Part shown: positions 8,576-18,800 of the stretch, piece after piece
How positions within the stretch are numbered: position 1 is the stretch's first letter
Layout: every line of letters begins with the position of its first letter
NCBI RefSeq assembly: GCF_001296025.1
Contig: NZ_LJHV01000010.1
Location: 1-64,000, forward strand
Direction: 5' to 3'
Source: Porphyrobacter sp. AAP60
Lineage (GTDB): Bacteria > Pseudomonadota > Alphaproteobacteria > Sphingomonadales > Sphingomonadaceae
Length of the DNA: 64,000 bases
Position numbers and translations under genes: made by a program
The notes under the pieces: generated by a model
The model's input: only the letters and a program-made list of their open reading frames with translations
Database searches by the model: none
What the model was told of the DNA's origin: nothing

Positions 8576-10111
8576 ATGAGCTCGGAAGCATCGCAGCCCG
8601 CTAAAAGCCCTGTCCGTGTCGTCGTGCTTGGCGGCGGCACGGCGGGCTGGATGACGGCTGCCGGAATTGCGCGGTTGTTGCCCGATCTGGCGAGCGTACA
8701 ACTGGTCGAAAGCGAGGAAATCGGCATCGTCGGCGTGGGCGAGGCGACGCTGCCGCACATCCGCGGCTTTGTCGAAAAGCTCGGGATCGACGAGGCCGCG
8801 TTCATGAAGGCCACCCATGCGACCTTCAAACTGGGCATCGATTTCCGCGATTTCGGGCGGATCGGTGAAAGCTACATCCACCCGTTCGGATCGTTCGGAG
8901 AGGAAGTGGGCGGGGTGGGTTTCCACCACTATTGGCTGGAACTGGCGCGCCACGGCATGGCGCGCGATCTGGGCGATTATTCACTCGCCGTGGCGGCGGC
9001 CAAGGCCAACCGCTTCCGCCCGCCATCGCAGGACGATAGCCTCGCATCGACCTATGGCTATGCGTACCAGTTCGATGCGACGCTGTTCGGCCCGTTCATG
9101 CGTGAATTCGGCCTCGGCATCGGGATCGAGCGACACGAGGGCCGTGTTGTCACTGTCGAGCGCGACGGTGCGAGCGGCGATGTCACCGCACTGGTGCTGG
9201 CAGATGGCCGCCGGATCGAAGGCGATCTGTTCATCGATTGCTCGGGCTTTCGTTCGATCCTGCTTGGGCAGGAACTGGATGTTCCGTGGGAAGACTGGAC
9301 CCACTGGCTCCCGTGTGACCGTGCCGCCGCGATGCCATGCACCCACGCGACGGATGACATCCGCCCCTATACCACCGCAACCGCCATGCCAGCCGGCTGG
9401 CGCTGGCAGATCCCGCTCCAGCACCGGATGGGCAATGGCTATGTCTTTTCAAGCGCGCATATCAGCGAGGAACAGGCCTGCGATGCGATCCGCGCCAGCG
9501 CTGAAGGCACGCCGCTGGCCGATCCGCGCATCCTGAAGTTCCGGCCCGGTCGCCGTGCGCAATCGTGGAGCCACAATGTCATCGGCGTGGGGCTGGCGAG
9601 CGGGTTCCTCGAACCGCTGGAATCGACCTCGATCTACCTTGCGCAAATGGCGATCACCTATCTGATCGAACTGTTCCCCGAACGCGGTGCCATTGATCCG
9701 CGTGACCGTGACGAGTTCAACCGGCTGGTCGACATGGAATATGACCGGGTGCGCGATTTCCTGATCTTGCACTACAACGCCACCACCCGCGACGATTCCG
9801 AGTTCTGGAATCATGTGCGCACCATGCGTCTGCCCGACAGTCTTGAAGGCAAGCTGGAACTGTGGCGCAAGGCGGGCCGGATCGAGAAGTATTCCGACGG
9901 ATTGTTCTACGATGCCAGCTGGATCGCGGTCTATGTCGGCCAGGGTTTGCTGCCCGAAGCGCATGATCCGCGCGCGGCCATGATCGCGCCCGATGCGCTG
10001 GCCCGTGCGACGGAACGGCTGCGCATGGCGGTGACAGGCGAGGTCGCGGCCATGCCCGGCCACCGCGATTTCCTGCGCGCCGAAGCCGCAAGGCTGGCCG
10101 AGGCCGCGTGA
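8576..10111 (+). CDS. flavin-dependent tryptophan halogenase family protein (copy 1)
   Basis: A 511-residue PrnA/RebH-type protein. The FAD-binding motif GGGTAGW (19-25), GVGEATLP, the region of the catalytic lysine (ATFKLGIDF, K85), the halogenase signature GWRWQIP and the EPLEST region are all present, so it appears catalytically complete. Such enzymes use reduced FAD, O2 and halide to make hypohalous acid that reacts with an aromatic substrate. No flavin reductase is encoded nearby. Relatives are found in TonB-receptor sugar loci of Caulobacter, Xanthomonas and Shewanella, where their substrate is unknown. The start follows AGCGAGG, and the gene overlaps the next one by 4 nt. Confidence 0.88.
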   Translation: MSSEASQPAKSPVRVVVLGGGTAGWMTAAGIARLLPDLASVQLVESEEIGIVGVGEATLPHIRGFVEKLGIDEAAFMKATHATFKLGIDFRDFGRIGESYIHPFGSFGEEVGGVGFHHYWLELARHGMARDLGDYSLAVAAAKANRFRPPSQDDSLASTYGYAYQFDATLFGPFMREFGLGIGIERHEGRVVTVERDGASGDVTALVLADGRRIEGDLFIDCSGFRSILLGQELDVPWEDWTHWLPCDRAAAMPCTHATDDIRPYTTATAMPAGWRWQIPLQHRMGNGYVFSSAHISEEQACDAIRASAEGTPLADPRILKFRPGRRAQSWSHNVIGVGLASGFLEPLESTSIYLAQMAITYLIELFPERGAIDPRDRDEFNRLVDMEYDRVRDFLILHYNATTRDDSEFWNHVRTMRLPDSLEGKLELWRKAGRIEKYSDGLFYDASWIAVYVGQGLLPEAHDPRAAMIAPDALARATERLRMAVTGEVAAMPGHRDFLRAEAARLAEAA

Positions 10112-11583
10112 GCACCCCGCGCGAACCATTGCGCCGGATCGTTGTCGTGGGCGGCGGACAGGTCGGCATTCTTACCGCCATTGCCCTGCGGCGCAGCTTG
10201 CCAGGCTCCGAGGTGATCGTGATCGGCGGTACGCCGGGGCCGGCATCCTTTGCCGACTGGTCGCCTACCGCCATGCCTTTCACCAACAAGCTGCATGACC
10301 GGCTGGGCATTGCCGAGGCAGATATCGTGACGAAGGCGGGTGGATCGTATCGCCTGATCATCCGCTATGTCGGTTGGGGCGGGGCGGTGCAGGCGGGCGT
10401 GCAGGCCTATGGCGAAGCATTGGACCCGGCGCTCAAAACCGCATTCGCGCGCGATTGGGGCGGCGCGCGCGCGCTGGGCGCCGCCGCGCCGCCGATCGCC
10501 AGTCTGGCGCAGGTGCTGGCAGAGGCGGGCCGCTTTGCACCCCCGCCACCGGGCGAGCCGACCCCGATCTCTGACGTCGATTATTCTCTGCGCTGGAACC
10601 CGGCAGCCTATCGGGCGCTGCTGATCGAACGGGCCGAGGCATTGCAGGTCGGCTACGTCGAAGGCGTGATAGACAACATCGAGCCGGGAGAGGGCGACAC
10701 GATCGAAGCAATCGGCCTGGGCGGACAGGGCCGGATCGCAGCCGATCTGTTCATCGATTGCAGCGGCCCGCAGGCAATGTTGCTTGCCGCGCACCGGCGC
10801 TTTGCTTTCACCGACTGGTCAGACACCTTGCCGACCCGCAGCATCTATCTCGGCCAGCCGGGCGCGCCGATGGCGGCGCTGGAAGACCGGATCACATTGA
10901 CCGGGGCAGGCTGGGTCAGCGAAGTGGCGGGGCGTGACGGGTTGCAGGCAACGCTGGGCGCGCCTGCCAGTGTCCTGCGTGAGGATGCGCTGGCAATGCT
11001 GCGCGTCCCGGCGCGGGCGGTGATCGCGCTGACGCCGGGACGTGTGGCAGAGCCGTGGATCGGCAATGTCATCGCGATTGGCGATGCGGCTGCGCGGTTC
11101 GATCCCTTGGGGCCGCTCAATCTCGATCTGGCCCATCGTCAGCTTGATCTGCTGCTGGAAATGCTGCCCGGTCGCACGATCTCTCCGCTCGAACGCGCCG
11201 AATACAACCGCCGCTCTGGCCTGATGATGGACGGCGTACACGAAATGCTGGCGCTGCATTTTGCCACCGCTGAAGCGCAGCGCGTGTTTGGCGCGCGGAG
11301 TTTGCCGGGGCAGGTGGCGATAGTGATCGATCAGTTCACCCGGCGGGGGCGTATCCCGTTCCGCGAAGAACTTCCGCTGCTGGGGCAGGAGCAATTTGCC
11401 CTGCTGGCAGCACTCGGCTGGCAGCCGGGTTTACCGCCTGCGGTGCGGCATGGCGATGCTGGCGCTGAAGCCCGCGCAAAGGCGGCGTTTGAAGCCTCGG
11501 CGCAGGCGGCGCTTGCCTTTGCGCCGCCCTATGCCGCGTGGCTGGAACGCGCTCTATCGGCTAGCCGAGCGCCTGCCGGATAA
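10108..11583 (+). CDS. degenerate tryptophan-halogenase-like flavoprotein (copy 2)
   Basis: A 491-residue relative of copy 1, translationally coupled to it by a 4-nt overlap. It keeps a nucleotide-binding GGGQVG (15-20), LFIDCSGPQA and a C-terminal halogenase-like layout. The catalytic lysine position reads YRLIIRY (R82), no WxWxIP motif is found (the equivalent stretch reads GAGWVSEV), and EPLES is replaced by DPLGP. It is therefore unlikely to halogenate in the known way. It may bind flavin, act as a partner subunit of copy 1, or have another redox job. Its 3' end overlaps the convergent cupin-like gene by 23 nt. Confidence 0.75.
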   Translation: MSTPREPLRRIVVVGGGQVGILTAIALRRSLPGSEVIVIGGTPGPASFADWSPTAMPFTNKLHDRLGIAEADIVTKAGGSYRLIIRYVGWGGAVQAGVQAYGEALDPALKTAFARDWGGARALGAAAPPIASLAQVLAEAGRFAPPPPGEPTPISDVDYSLRWNPAAYRALLIERAEALQVGYVEGVIDNIEPGEGDTIEAIGLGGQGRIAADLFIDCSGPQAMLLAAHRRFAFTDWSDTLPTRSIYLGQPGAPMAALEDRITLTGAGWVSEVAGRDGLQATLGAPASVLREDALAMLRVPARAVIALTPGRVAEPWIGNVIAIGDAAARFDPLGPLNLDLAHRQLDLLLEMLPGRTISPLERAEYNRRSGLMMDGVHEMLALHFATAEAQRVFGARSLPGQVAIVIDQFTRRGRIPFREELPLLGQEQFALLAALGWQPGLPPAVRHGDAGAEARAKAAFEASAQAALAFAPPYAAWLERALSASRAPAG

Positions 11584-12577
11584 GATCGCGCATTTGTGCG
11601 AACTGTGCCGGTGAAGGGGGGCCGATAATGCCCTTGGCATGATCGGGCAGGTGCGCCGCCGGATCACCGCTTTGATCGAACACGTAATGCGCCAGCATCC
11701 CGCGCCACACCGCGCGCTGATCGGGCGGCAGGTGCTTGAACGCCAGCAGGGCGTGAAGCAGCGCGTCATAAGGGCTGCCGATCCCTTCGGGCTGGCCCGG
11801 TGCCCACCAGTAATTGACCAGAATGCTCACGGGATCGAGCGATTCCACCCCGTGCCACCAGCCATAGGGAATATAGATCGCGTCTCCCGGAGCAAGCGTG
11901 GCGATACTTGCATGGGCCGCCGCCTCGGCATAGCGCGGGTAGCGCTCCAGATCGGGCGCGCCGGGATCGACCATGCTGACGGGGGTACCCGCCGGGGTCA
12001 GTTCGAACGGGCCGGGATACAGGTTGGCGATCTGGTCTGGCGGGTAGAGCGTGAACTGTCGCCGCCCGGCGACGCAGCAGGCAACATTTTCCTTGGCGTC
12101 GTAATGCGTGGCGACGCGGATGTGGTTGCCGATCCAGATGCGCGGCGGGACTTCGGGCAATAGATCAAGCCGGTTGTCCTGCGCGAAGGCTGGCAGCAGG
12201 CTGGCGATGTCTTCCGACTGGACGGCCATCGCGGGCGCATCGGGCATGGCAGCGGCACTGAGAAGGTCGGCCATAAAGGTTTCAAGCCGCCCGCTGCCGC
12301 GCACAAAGTTCAGGCGGGTGAGATCGTCGGTATAGAAAAACCGCCCTTGTTCGCCAGGCGCTGCGGCAATTGCGCCGACCGGGCGTCTGGAAGGCTCGCG
12401 GCAGAGGTAATCAGCTATGGCCTTGTCGCTCTCCCGCGCCGCGACCACTGCTGGCCAATCGGCAGCCAGCCCGCGCATTACCACCGGGCGAACCGCGCTG
12501 CGCAGGTCAGCGAAGGCTTCGGGGCTTACCGGTGCAACCATTTCGGCAATCGGCGCAGGCGCGGGGAGCGCTGTCAT
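11561..12577 (-). CDS. cupin-like/JmjC-domain protein (Pass1-related dioxygenase), copy A
   Basis: A 338-residue protein of the cupin_8/JmjC group. The Fe(II) triad of a 2-oxoglutarate dioxygenase is visible as HYD (in THYDAKENV) and the distal His in YGWWHGVES. Between them is GRRQFTLYPP, typical of the FIH/JmjC hydroxylase fold. Relatives are labelled Pass1 or peptide-aspartate beta-dioxygenase and recur next to halogenase genes in TonB-receptor sugar loci. The target is unknown; hydroxylation of a peptide or protein side chain is an inference from the fold. Its start overlaps the stop of the upstream halogenase gene by 4 nt, so it is the last gene of a three-gene operon. Confidence 0.82.
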   Translation of the reverse strand: MTALPAPAPIAEMVAPVSPEAFADLRSAVRPVVMRGLAADWPAVVAARESDKAIADYLCREPSRRPVGAIAAAPGEQGRFFYTDDLTRLNFVRGSGRLETFMADLLSAAAMPDAPAMAVQSEDIASLLPAFAQDNRLDLLPEVPPRIWIGNHIRVATHYDAKENVACCVAGRRQFTLYPPDQIANLYPGPFELTPAGTPVSMVDPGAPDLERYPRYAEAAAHASIATLAPGDAIYIPYGWWHGVESLDPVSILVNYWWAPGQPEGIGSPYDALLHALLAFKHLPPDQRAVWRGMLAHYVFDQSGDPAAHLPDHAKGIIGPPSPAQFAQMRDLIRQALG

Positions 12578-14121
12578 GCGGTGAGATATTCCTCCGCTGC
12601 AATTGCCCCGCCGCTTTGCCGCAGAAACTCGGCCTGAGAAGGCAATTGATCGACCGTGTTGCGGATCACATCGCGGATATGGGCCAGCCGGGTGCGGGTT
12701 TCGGCGTCGTCCAGCATGTGGGCTGCCGGATGGTAGCCCTGCGGCGTGATTCCCTGCGAAAGCATCACCGAAAGCCAGCTGGCTTCAGTAAACAGTTCAT
12801 TATTCTCGCGGAAGATGCGGCCGGATGATCGGAACATGTCGATCTTCTCGACCAGCCCGTCGGGCGCTTCGAGATTGCGGCAATAGCGCCAGAATTCGGA
12901 ATCATCGCGTTCGCTCGCCCGGTAATGCAGCACCAGAAAATCGCGGATGTTGAGGTATTCGCGGCTGGTGTCTGTGTTGAAGCGGTCGCGCTCCACCGCG
13001 CTGAACCCGGTGTCGGGAAACAGCGCCAGCAGCCGTGCGATGCCCGATTGCACCAGATGGATCGAGGTCGATTCGAGCGGTTCGAGGAACCCCGATGCCA
13101 GCCCCAGCGCCACCACGTTCTTGTCCCATGCCCGCGCCCTGTGACCGGCCTTGAACGCCAGCTGATTGGGATCGGCCAGCGGTTTTCCGTCCAGATTCGC
13201 CAGCAGCAAATCGGTCGCCGCGCCGCGATCAATGTGGGCGGATGAAAACACATGGCCGTTGCCGATCCGGTGCTGCAACGGGATGCGCCATTGCCATCCG
13301 GCAGGGCGAGCGGTTGATCGTGTCAGCGGCTCGTTGCGACCGCCAAGCTCGCACGGCACTGCCACCGCGCTGTCGCACGGCAACCACTTGCTCCAGTCGG
13401 TGAATGGCACCCCGAGCGTCTGCCCCAGCAGCAAGGAGCGAAAACCGGAGCAATCGATGAACAGTTCGCCTGCGATCTCGCGCTCGTCTTCCAGCCTGAG
13501 CGCTGTGACGAAGCCCGATTCGCCGTCCTGAAGCACTTCGGTGATCCGGCCCTCGATCCGGTTCGCGCCGCCGTTTTCGGCGAAAGCACGCAAGAACTTT
13601 GCGTAACGTCCGGCATCGAACTGGAAGGCATAGGATAGCTTGGACAGCGGGGATTTGGGATTGTCTGCGCGCGGCCAGGCAAAACGGCCCGATTTGCCCG
13701 CCACCGCCGCAATGGAATAATCATCGATCGGTGAGGTATCGCCCACCTGCTGCCCGCGCAGCCAGAAATGCTGGAATTCGATCCCCAGCATGTCGATCCC
13801 GAAGCTGCCGAAGGGGTGGACATAGGCATGGCCCGGACGCAGCCAATCGACGAATTCGATCCCGAGTTTATAGGTCGCGCGGGTTTCGCGCATGAACTGC
13901 GCTTCATCCAGACCCAGCAGGCGGTTGAAGCCGATGATCTGCGGGATCGTCGCCTCGCCGACGCCGACGGTGCCGATCGCATCGCTCTCGACCAGCGTGA
14001 TTGACAGGCCGGGCATTCCGCCGAGCACGCGGGTAAGGGCAGCCGCTGTCATCCAGCCAGCGGTGCCTCCGCCGACAATCACGATCTTCGTGACAGGCTT
14101 GGGTGCAGACGCGCCGGTCAT
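12574..14121 (-). CDS. flavin-dependent tryptophan halogenase family protein (copy 3)
   Basis: A 515-residue halogenase-type flavoprotein with GGGTAGW (17-23), GVGEATIP, the lysine region ATYKLGIEF (K85), GWQWRIP and EPLESTSIHL. All residues expected for the PrnA/RebH mechanism are present. It is linked by 4-nt overlaps to halogenase copy 4 upstream and to the JmjC-like gene downstream, so halogenase and dioxygenase are made together. The cytoplasmic location (no signal peptide) suggests a soluble small molecule or a nascent polypeptide as substrate; neither is shown by sequence. Confidence 0.88.
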   Translation of the reverse strand: MTGASAPKPVTKIVIVGGGTAGWMTAAALTRVLGGMPGLSITLVESDAIGTVGVGEATIPQIIGFNRLLGLDEAQFMRETRATYKLGIEFVDWLRPGHAYVHPFGSFGIDMLGIEFQHFWLRGQQVGDTSPIDDYSIAAVAGKSGRFAWPRADNPKSPLSKLSYAFQFDAGRYAKFLRAFAENGGANRIEGRITEVLQDGESGFVTALRLEDEREIAGELFIDCSGFRSLLLGQTLGVPFTDWSKWLPCDSAVAVPCELGGRNEPLTRSTARPAGWQWRIPLQHRIGNGHVFSSAHIDRGAATDLLLANLDGKPLADPNQLAFKAGHRARAWDKNVVALGLASGFLEPLESTSIHLVQSGIARLLALFPDTGFSAVERDRFNTDTSREYLNIRDFLVLHYRASERDDSEFWRYCRNLEAPDGLVEKIDMFRSSGRIFRENNELFTEASWLSVMLSQGITPQGYHPAAHMLDDAETRTRLAHIRDVIRNTVDQLPSQAEFLRQSGGAIAAEEYLTA

Positions 14122-15689
14122 GCGCTGAGCGCCTGAGGGGCAAGGCCGGCCGCTGGCTGCAGGTTCCAGCTGCCCGACTGGCGCAGGAAAGATTCGTGCG
14201 GAGGCAATTGCGCGGCGACATCGCTGTACCCTGCGCGCATCTGCGCCATGGCTGCGGCAACCTTTGCCTCGTCCAGCGTGTCGGCAATCGGATCATAGCT
14301 GTCAGGCCAGATGTTCTGGCCCAGCATCACCGCGATCCAGCTTGGCGTGGAAAACAGCTCCGCCTCGTCGCGCAGCACCCGCCCATGGCGCTGCCACATT
14401 GCCATTTTGCGTGACAGGGTTTCAGGCACGCTCATGTGCCTGACATAGCGCCAGAACTCCGAATCCTCGCGCTGGGTTGCCTTGTAATGGAGGATGATGA
14501 AATCGCGCACATCTTCGAAGATTCCACGCATCCCGCGGTTGTATTCATCGCGTTCCACCGGGCTGATGGGATTATCCGGAAACAATGCGAACAGCCGGGC
14601 GATACCGTTCTGGATCAGGTGGATGCTGGTCGATTCGAGCGGTTCGATAAAGCCGGACGATAGCCCGATGGCAACGACGTTGTGGTTCCACGCCTTACGC
14701 CGCATGCCGGTCAGGAACCGCAAAGCCCGCGGTTCGGCCAGCGGTGCGCCTTCCAGATTGGCGAGCAGGATTTCGCGCGCCTTGTCTTCGTTCATGAAAG
14801 CGCTGGAGAATACATGGCCATTGCCCGTTCGGTGCTGGAGCGGGATGCGCCACTGCCAACCGGCATCATGCGCGGTGGAGCGGGTGAAAGGCGAAGGCGG
14901 GCCGGGGCTTACGGTGGGCACCGCAATCGCGCGGTCCATCGGCAGCCAGTGGCTCCAATCCTCGTATCCCGTTTCCAGTGCTTCTTCGATCAGCAGACCG
15001 CGAAAGCCCGAGCAGTCGATGAACAGGTCGCCTTCGACTTGTGTGCCATTGTCGAGCGTTACATTGGAAACATCGCCGCTTTCGCTATCGCGCGAGACAA
15101 TGGTGATGCGCCCTTCGATGCGGACGACGCCCTGCCGCTCGGCCAGCCTCCGCAGGTATGCGGCGTACAGGCCGGCATCGAAATGATAGGCGTAGGCAAT
15201 CTGGTTCACTGCCGATTGCGCACCCGCTGCGGGCCGCGCGAAATGCCCGGCGCGTGCGGCCGCTGCACTCATCGAATAATCGCAAATCTCGCCAGCCCCG
15301 CCGCTGCGGGCCCGTTCCCGCAGAAACAGTTGGTGAAACGGGATGCCGTGCAGATCCTGCCCGAAACTGCCGAACGGATGGAAATAGCGATCGCCCTGCT
15401 GGCCCCAGTTGACGAACTCGATCCCGAGTTTGCAGGTGCCGCGCGTTTCGCGCAGGAATTCGGCCTCGGGGATATCGAGCATCGCATTGAAGCTGCGGAT
15501 CGCCGGGATGGTTGCTTCCCCCACACCGACAGTTCCGATCGCATCGGATTCGATCAGCGTAATCGTCCGGCGGCCATCATTGAAATATCGTGACAAGGCC
15601 GCAGCGGCCATCCAGCCCGCCGTGCCGCCACCGACGATAACCACCCGTTCAAGGCGGCTTGCGTTACCGATACCATTTGCCTCAGTCAT
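14118..15689 (-). CDS. flavin-dependent tryptophan halogenase family protein (copy 4)
   Basis: A 523-residue paralogue with GGGTAGW (20-26), GVGEATIP, CKLGIEFVNW (K87), GWQWRIP and EPLESTSIHL, again complete for halogenase chemistry. It is the first gene of the halogenase-halogenase-JmjC operon and is divergent from the TonB-dependent receptor gene. The LacI-type operator at 15830 lies in the shared 168-nt spacer, so sugar induction of both units is likely. Copies 3 and 4 resemble each other more than they resemble copy 2. Confidence 0.88.
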   Translation of the reverse strand: MTEANGIGNASRLERVVIVGGGTAGWMAAAALSRYFNDGRRTITLIESDAIGTVGVGEATIPAIRSFNAMLDIPEAEFLRETRGTCKLGIEFVNWGQQGDRYFHPFGSFGQDLHGIPFHQLFLRERARSGGAGEICDYSMSAAAARAGHFARPAAGAQSAVNQIAYAYHFDAGLYAAYLRRLAERQGVVRIEGRITIVSRDSESGDVSNVTLDNGTQVEGDLFIDCSGFRGLLIEEALETGYEDWSHWLPMDRAIAVPTVSPGPPSPFTRSTAHDAGWQWRIPLQHRTGNGHVFSSAFMNEDKAREILLANLEGAPLAEPRALRFLTGMRRKAWNHNVVAIGLSSGFIEPLESTSIHLIQNGIARLFALFPDNPISPVERDEYNRGMRGIFEDVRDFIILHYKATQREDSEFWRYVRHMSVPETLSRKMAMWQRHGRVLRDEAELFSTPSWIAVMLGQNIWPDSYDPIADTLDEAKVAAAMAQMRAGYSDVAAQLPPHESFLRQSGSWNLQPAAGLAPQALSA

Positions 15690-15829
15690 CCGGCCTCCAC
15701 CTTAGCGCGCCCGTTGGTTGTTGGCAATTTGCCACACTTCCCCAGCAAAAATTGTTACGCCCTATTGTCAAGCACGCCGAGCCTCGATAAGCCATGCTCC
15801 CACAAGAGGGCAAGCTATCCAACAATAAA

Positions 15830-15843
15830 TGATAGCGCTAACA
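15830..15843. promoter_or_regulatory. LacI-type operator in front of the TonB receptor gene
   Basis: TGATAGCGCTAACA matches the locus consensus TGRTAGCGCTACCA with one change. It ends 14 nt before the receptor ATG (15858) and would serve the divergent halogenase operon as well. Confidence 0.75.
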
Positions 15844-15857
15844 TGGGGAGGGTTCTG

Positions 15858-18800
15858 ATGGGTAATTCCATACAGGATCGCGGCGTCCAAGCGGGATGCA
15901 GCGGTTCATGGTACAAGACTGCTTTGCGCACCGGTGCTTCGGCACTGGTTGTCGGTAGCGCCATTTGCGCAACCGGCGCTTGGGCGCAGGATCAGACGCA
16001 GACTGAAACTGAAGAAGTGGCGGCGGAACCGGTTGGCGAAATCGTCGTCAGCGGTCTGCGCCAGTCGCTCGCCAATGCGCAGAACATCAAGCGCAACGCC
16101 GACACCATCGTTGACGCGATTACCGCGCAGGATATCGGCGCGCTGCCAGACCGTTCGGTGACAGAAGCACTGCAGCGCGTGCCCGGCGTTGCGATCAACC
16201 GCTTTGCCGGTTCGAACGATCCCGATCACTTCTCGGTCGAAGGTTCGGGCGTCGTGGTGCGCGGGTTGAACTTTGTACGTTCGGAATTCAACGGCCGCTC
16301 CGCCTTTGCGGCGGGCGTCGGCGGGCAGGCGCTCAATTTTGCCGACGTTCCGGCTGAACTGCTCGGCTCGGTTGTCATCAGCAAGAATGCCACCGCAGAG
16401 ACGATCGAAGGCGGGCTTGCCGGGACGGTGAACCTCAACACCCGCAAGCCGTTCGACAACAACGGCCTGAAGATCGCCTTCAGCGCCGAGGCGAACTACG
16501 GCGATTTCCGCAAGGATTGGACGCCGACCTTCTCGGGCCTGATCAGCAACACCTGGGATACCGATAAGGGCCGCTTCGGCCTGCTGGTGTCCGGTTCCTA
16601 CTCGCGCATCAAGAGCCGCGCCGATGGTTTGCAGATTGCCAACTATCAGACCCGCGATGGCGCATTGGTCAGTGCCGCCAACACCGATGGGGTGCAGGTG
16701 TGCCGTAACCCGCTGCCCAGCTCGTCGGACAACTTCACGCTGCCGCCGGGCGGTTCGGCCTGCGGCAATTTCGGCGCTGCTGGCGGTGACGGATTTGCCG
16801 ATTACGCTGACTCGCGCGTGGCTCCGGTGGGCGGCCAGTTCCGCACGCAGGATTTTGACCGCGAACGTAACGGTTTTGCGGCGTCCGCGCAGTTCGAATC
16901 CATCGACGGTAAAACTGTCATCACGGCAGAATTCATCCGTTCGGCCTCGACCAACAAGTGGGGTGAATACACCTACGAAACCGCGCCCGATCAGGCGGAA
17001 TACACCACCTATCCGATCGGTTGTCAGCAAAACGCCAACGGGCCGAACCGGATCAACCCGGATGGCTCTCTGGGCGACCCGACATCGCGTGCGCAGTGCC
17101 CGATCGGCGGGTTCACCGATTTCCAGTATAACGACATTGGCCTGTTCCAGTCGGGTTACATCGTCAACACCAGCGATGGCTGGCGCGGCGGGGTCAACAA
17201 TTTCGATCCGGCACCGCCGGTGCGCGATGCGGACGGCAATCTGATCAGCGGTGGGGGTTCGCCCTTCGTGCCGATTGGCGGGTTGCAGCAATCCTTGGCC
17301 CGTCGTCAGGTCAATGACGAAATCGCCAACGAAGACTACTCGCTGAACCTGAAGACAGAGCTGACTGATCGCCTTTCGATCAGACTCGATGCCCAATACG
17401 CTACCTCGCGCAAACAGAACCTCGATTTCAGCGTCTTTGGTTCTTCTTTCGCCGATCAGGAACTTGATCTCACGGGCGACCTCCCGGTAATAGCACCGCG
17501 CCGTCCGCAATTTCTGGGTTACACCTGGTCGCAGCCGAGCCCGGATCTTGCTGGCACGACCGAGCAAACCTATTTCACCGATCCGCGCTTCCAGTTCTGG
17601 CGTGCGGCAATGGATCACATCGAAGACAGCACGGGCGATCAATATGCGTTCCAGGCTGATCTTGCCTATGAATTCGATGACGACTCTTTCCTGCGCCGGG
17701 CCAAGTTTGGGGCCCGCTATCAGGATCGCGAACAGACGGTGCGTTACACCACCTACAACTGGGGTATGCTCAGCGAAGTGTGGTCGGGCGCGCGTCCGGT
17801 CAACTTTGCCGATACACCGGCCGACCTGTCAGAACGGTATGAATTCCCCAACTTCTTCCGTGGTCAGGTACCCGGCCCTCCGGGCGGGTTTTACTATGCC
17901 GGTGATCTGATCGGAGATTACGAAGGAGCGATTGCCGATTTCCAGTCGGTCCAGGATATTGCCCGCCAATACGAAGGCGCGCCAACCTGGGTGCCTTTGG
18001 CCGGGCGACAGAATGCGATTGCCGGAACGCCGTATCTGCCGGAGGATATCCAGCCGATCGGACAACAGGATTCGGCCGCCTATCTGCAGCTCGAATTCGG
18101 CGCGGATAATGTCTTCGGTTCCATGCGTCTGTCGGGCAATATCGGCGTGCGTTACGTGGATACCCGGATCCGGTCAGGAGGCTCGATCGGGGTGCCTAGC
18201 CAGCAAGCGCTGAACATCCTCGAACCGTTCGATGTCCGCTGTGCGGCAGGTGTGCCGGAAGGTGCCCCTCCGGGCACCGCGCCGACACGGCCGGGCGGTG
18301 TGTGTAATCTTGGCGAACAGGGTTATGCCGATCTGCAAACCTTCGCTGGCGGCGGTGCGAGCGCTCGGGATGTTGCTGATGTCGCCTATGACTTCTGGCT
18401 GCCTAGCCTGAACCTCAAACTGGGGATCAGCGATGATGTGATCGTCCGGTTTGCAGGCTCCAAGGTGCTGACCCGTCCGGACAACTCCTATGTCCGCAAC
18501 TTCCTCAACATCGGTTTGGGGCAGAGCGGCGAGTTGACGGCCCAATCGGGCAACCCTTTCATCCGGCCTGCGACCGCATGGCAGTTTGATGCGAGCGTGG
18601 AATGGTACTTCGCGTCGGTTGGCTCCCTCACCTTCAATGCCTTCTACAAGGACATCAAGGACTTCTTCTATCAGGAGGTCACCAGTCGTCAGGTCACCAG
18701 CAACGGGATCACCCGCGATGTGCTGGTGCGCGGGCCGGCGAACTTTGATGAAAACGGCAAGATCAAGGGTTTCGAGCTGGCCTACCAGCAGACCTACGAC

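Noticed and set aside
7309..8838. 509-codon minus-strand frame opposite the sugar porter
   Set aside because: Antisense to a well-supported MFS gene; no recognisable motif.
15906..17642. 578-codon minus-strand frame inside the TonB receptor gene
   Set aside because: Antisense shadow with no domain or ribosome site; the receptor frame carries clear plug and barrel motifs.
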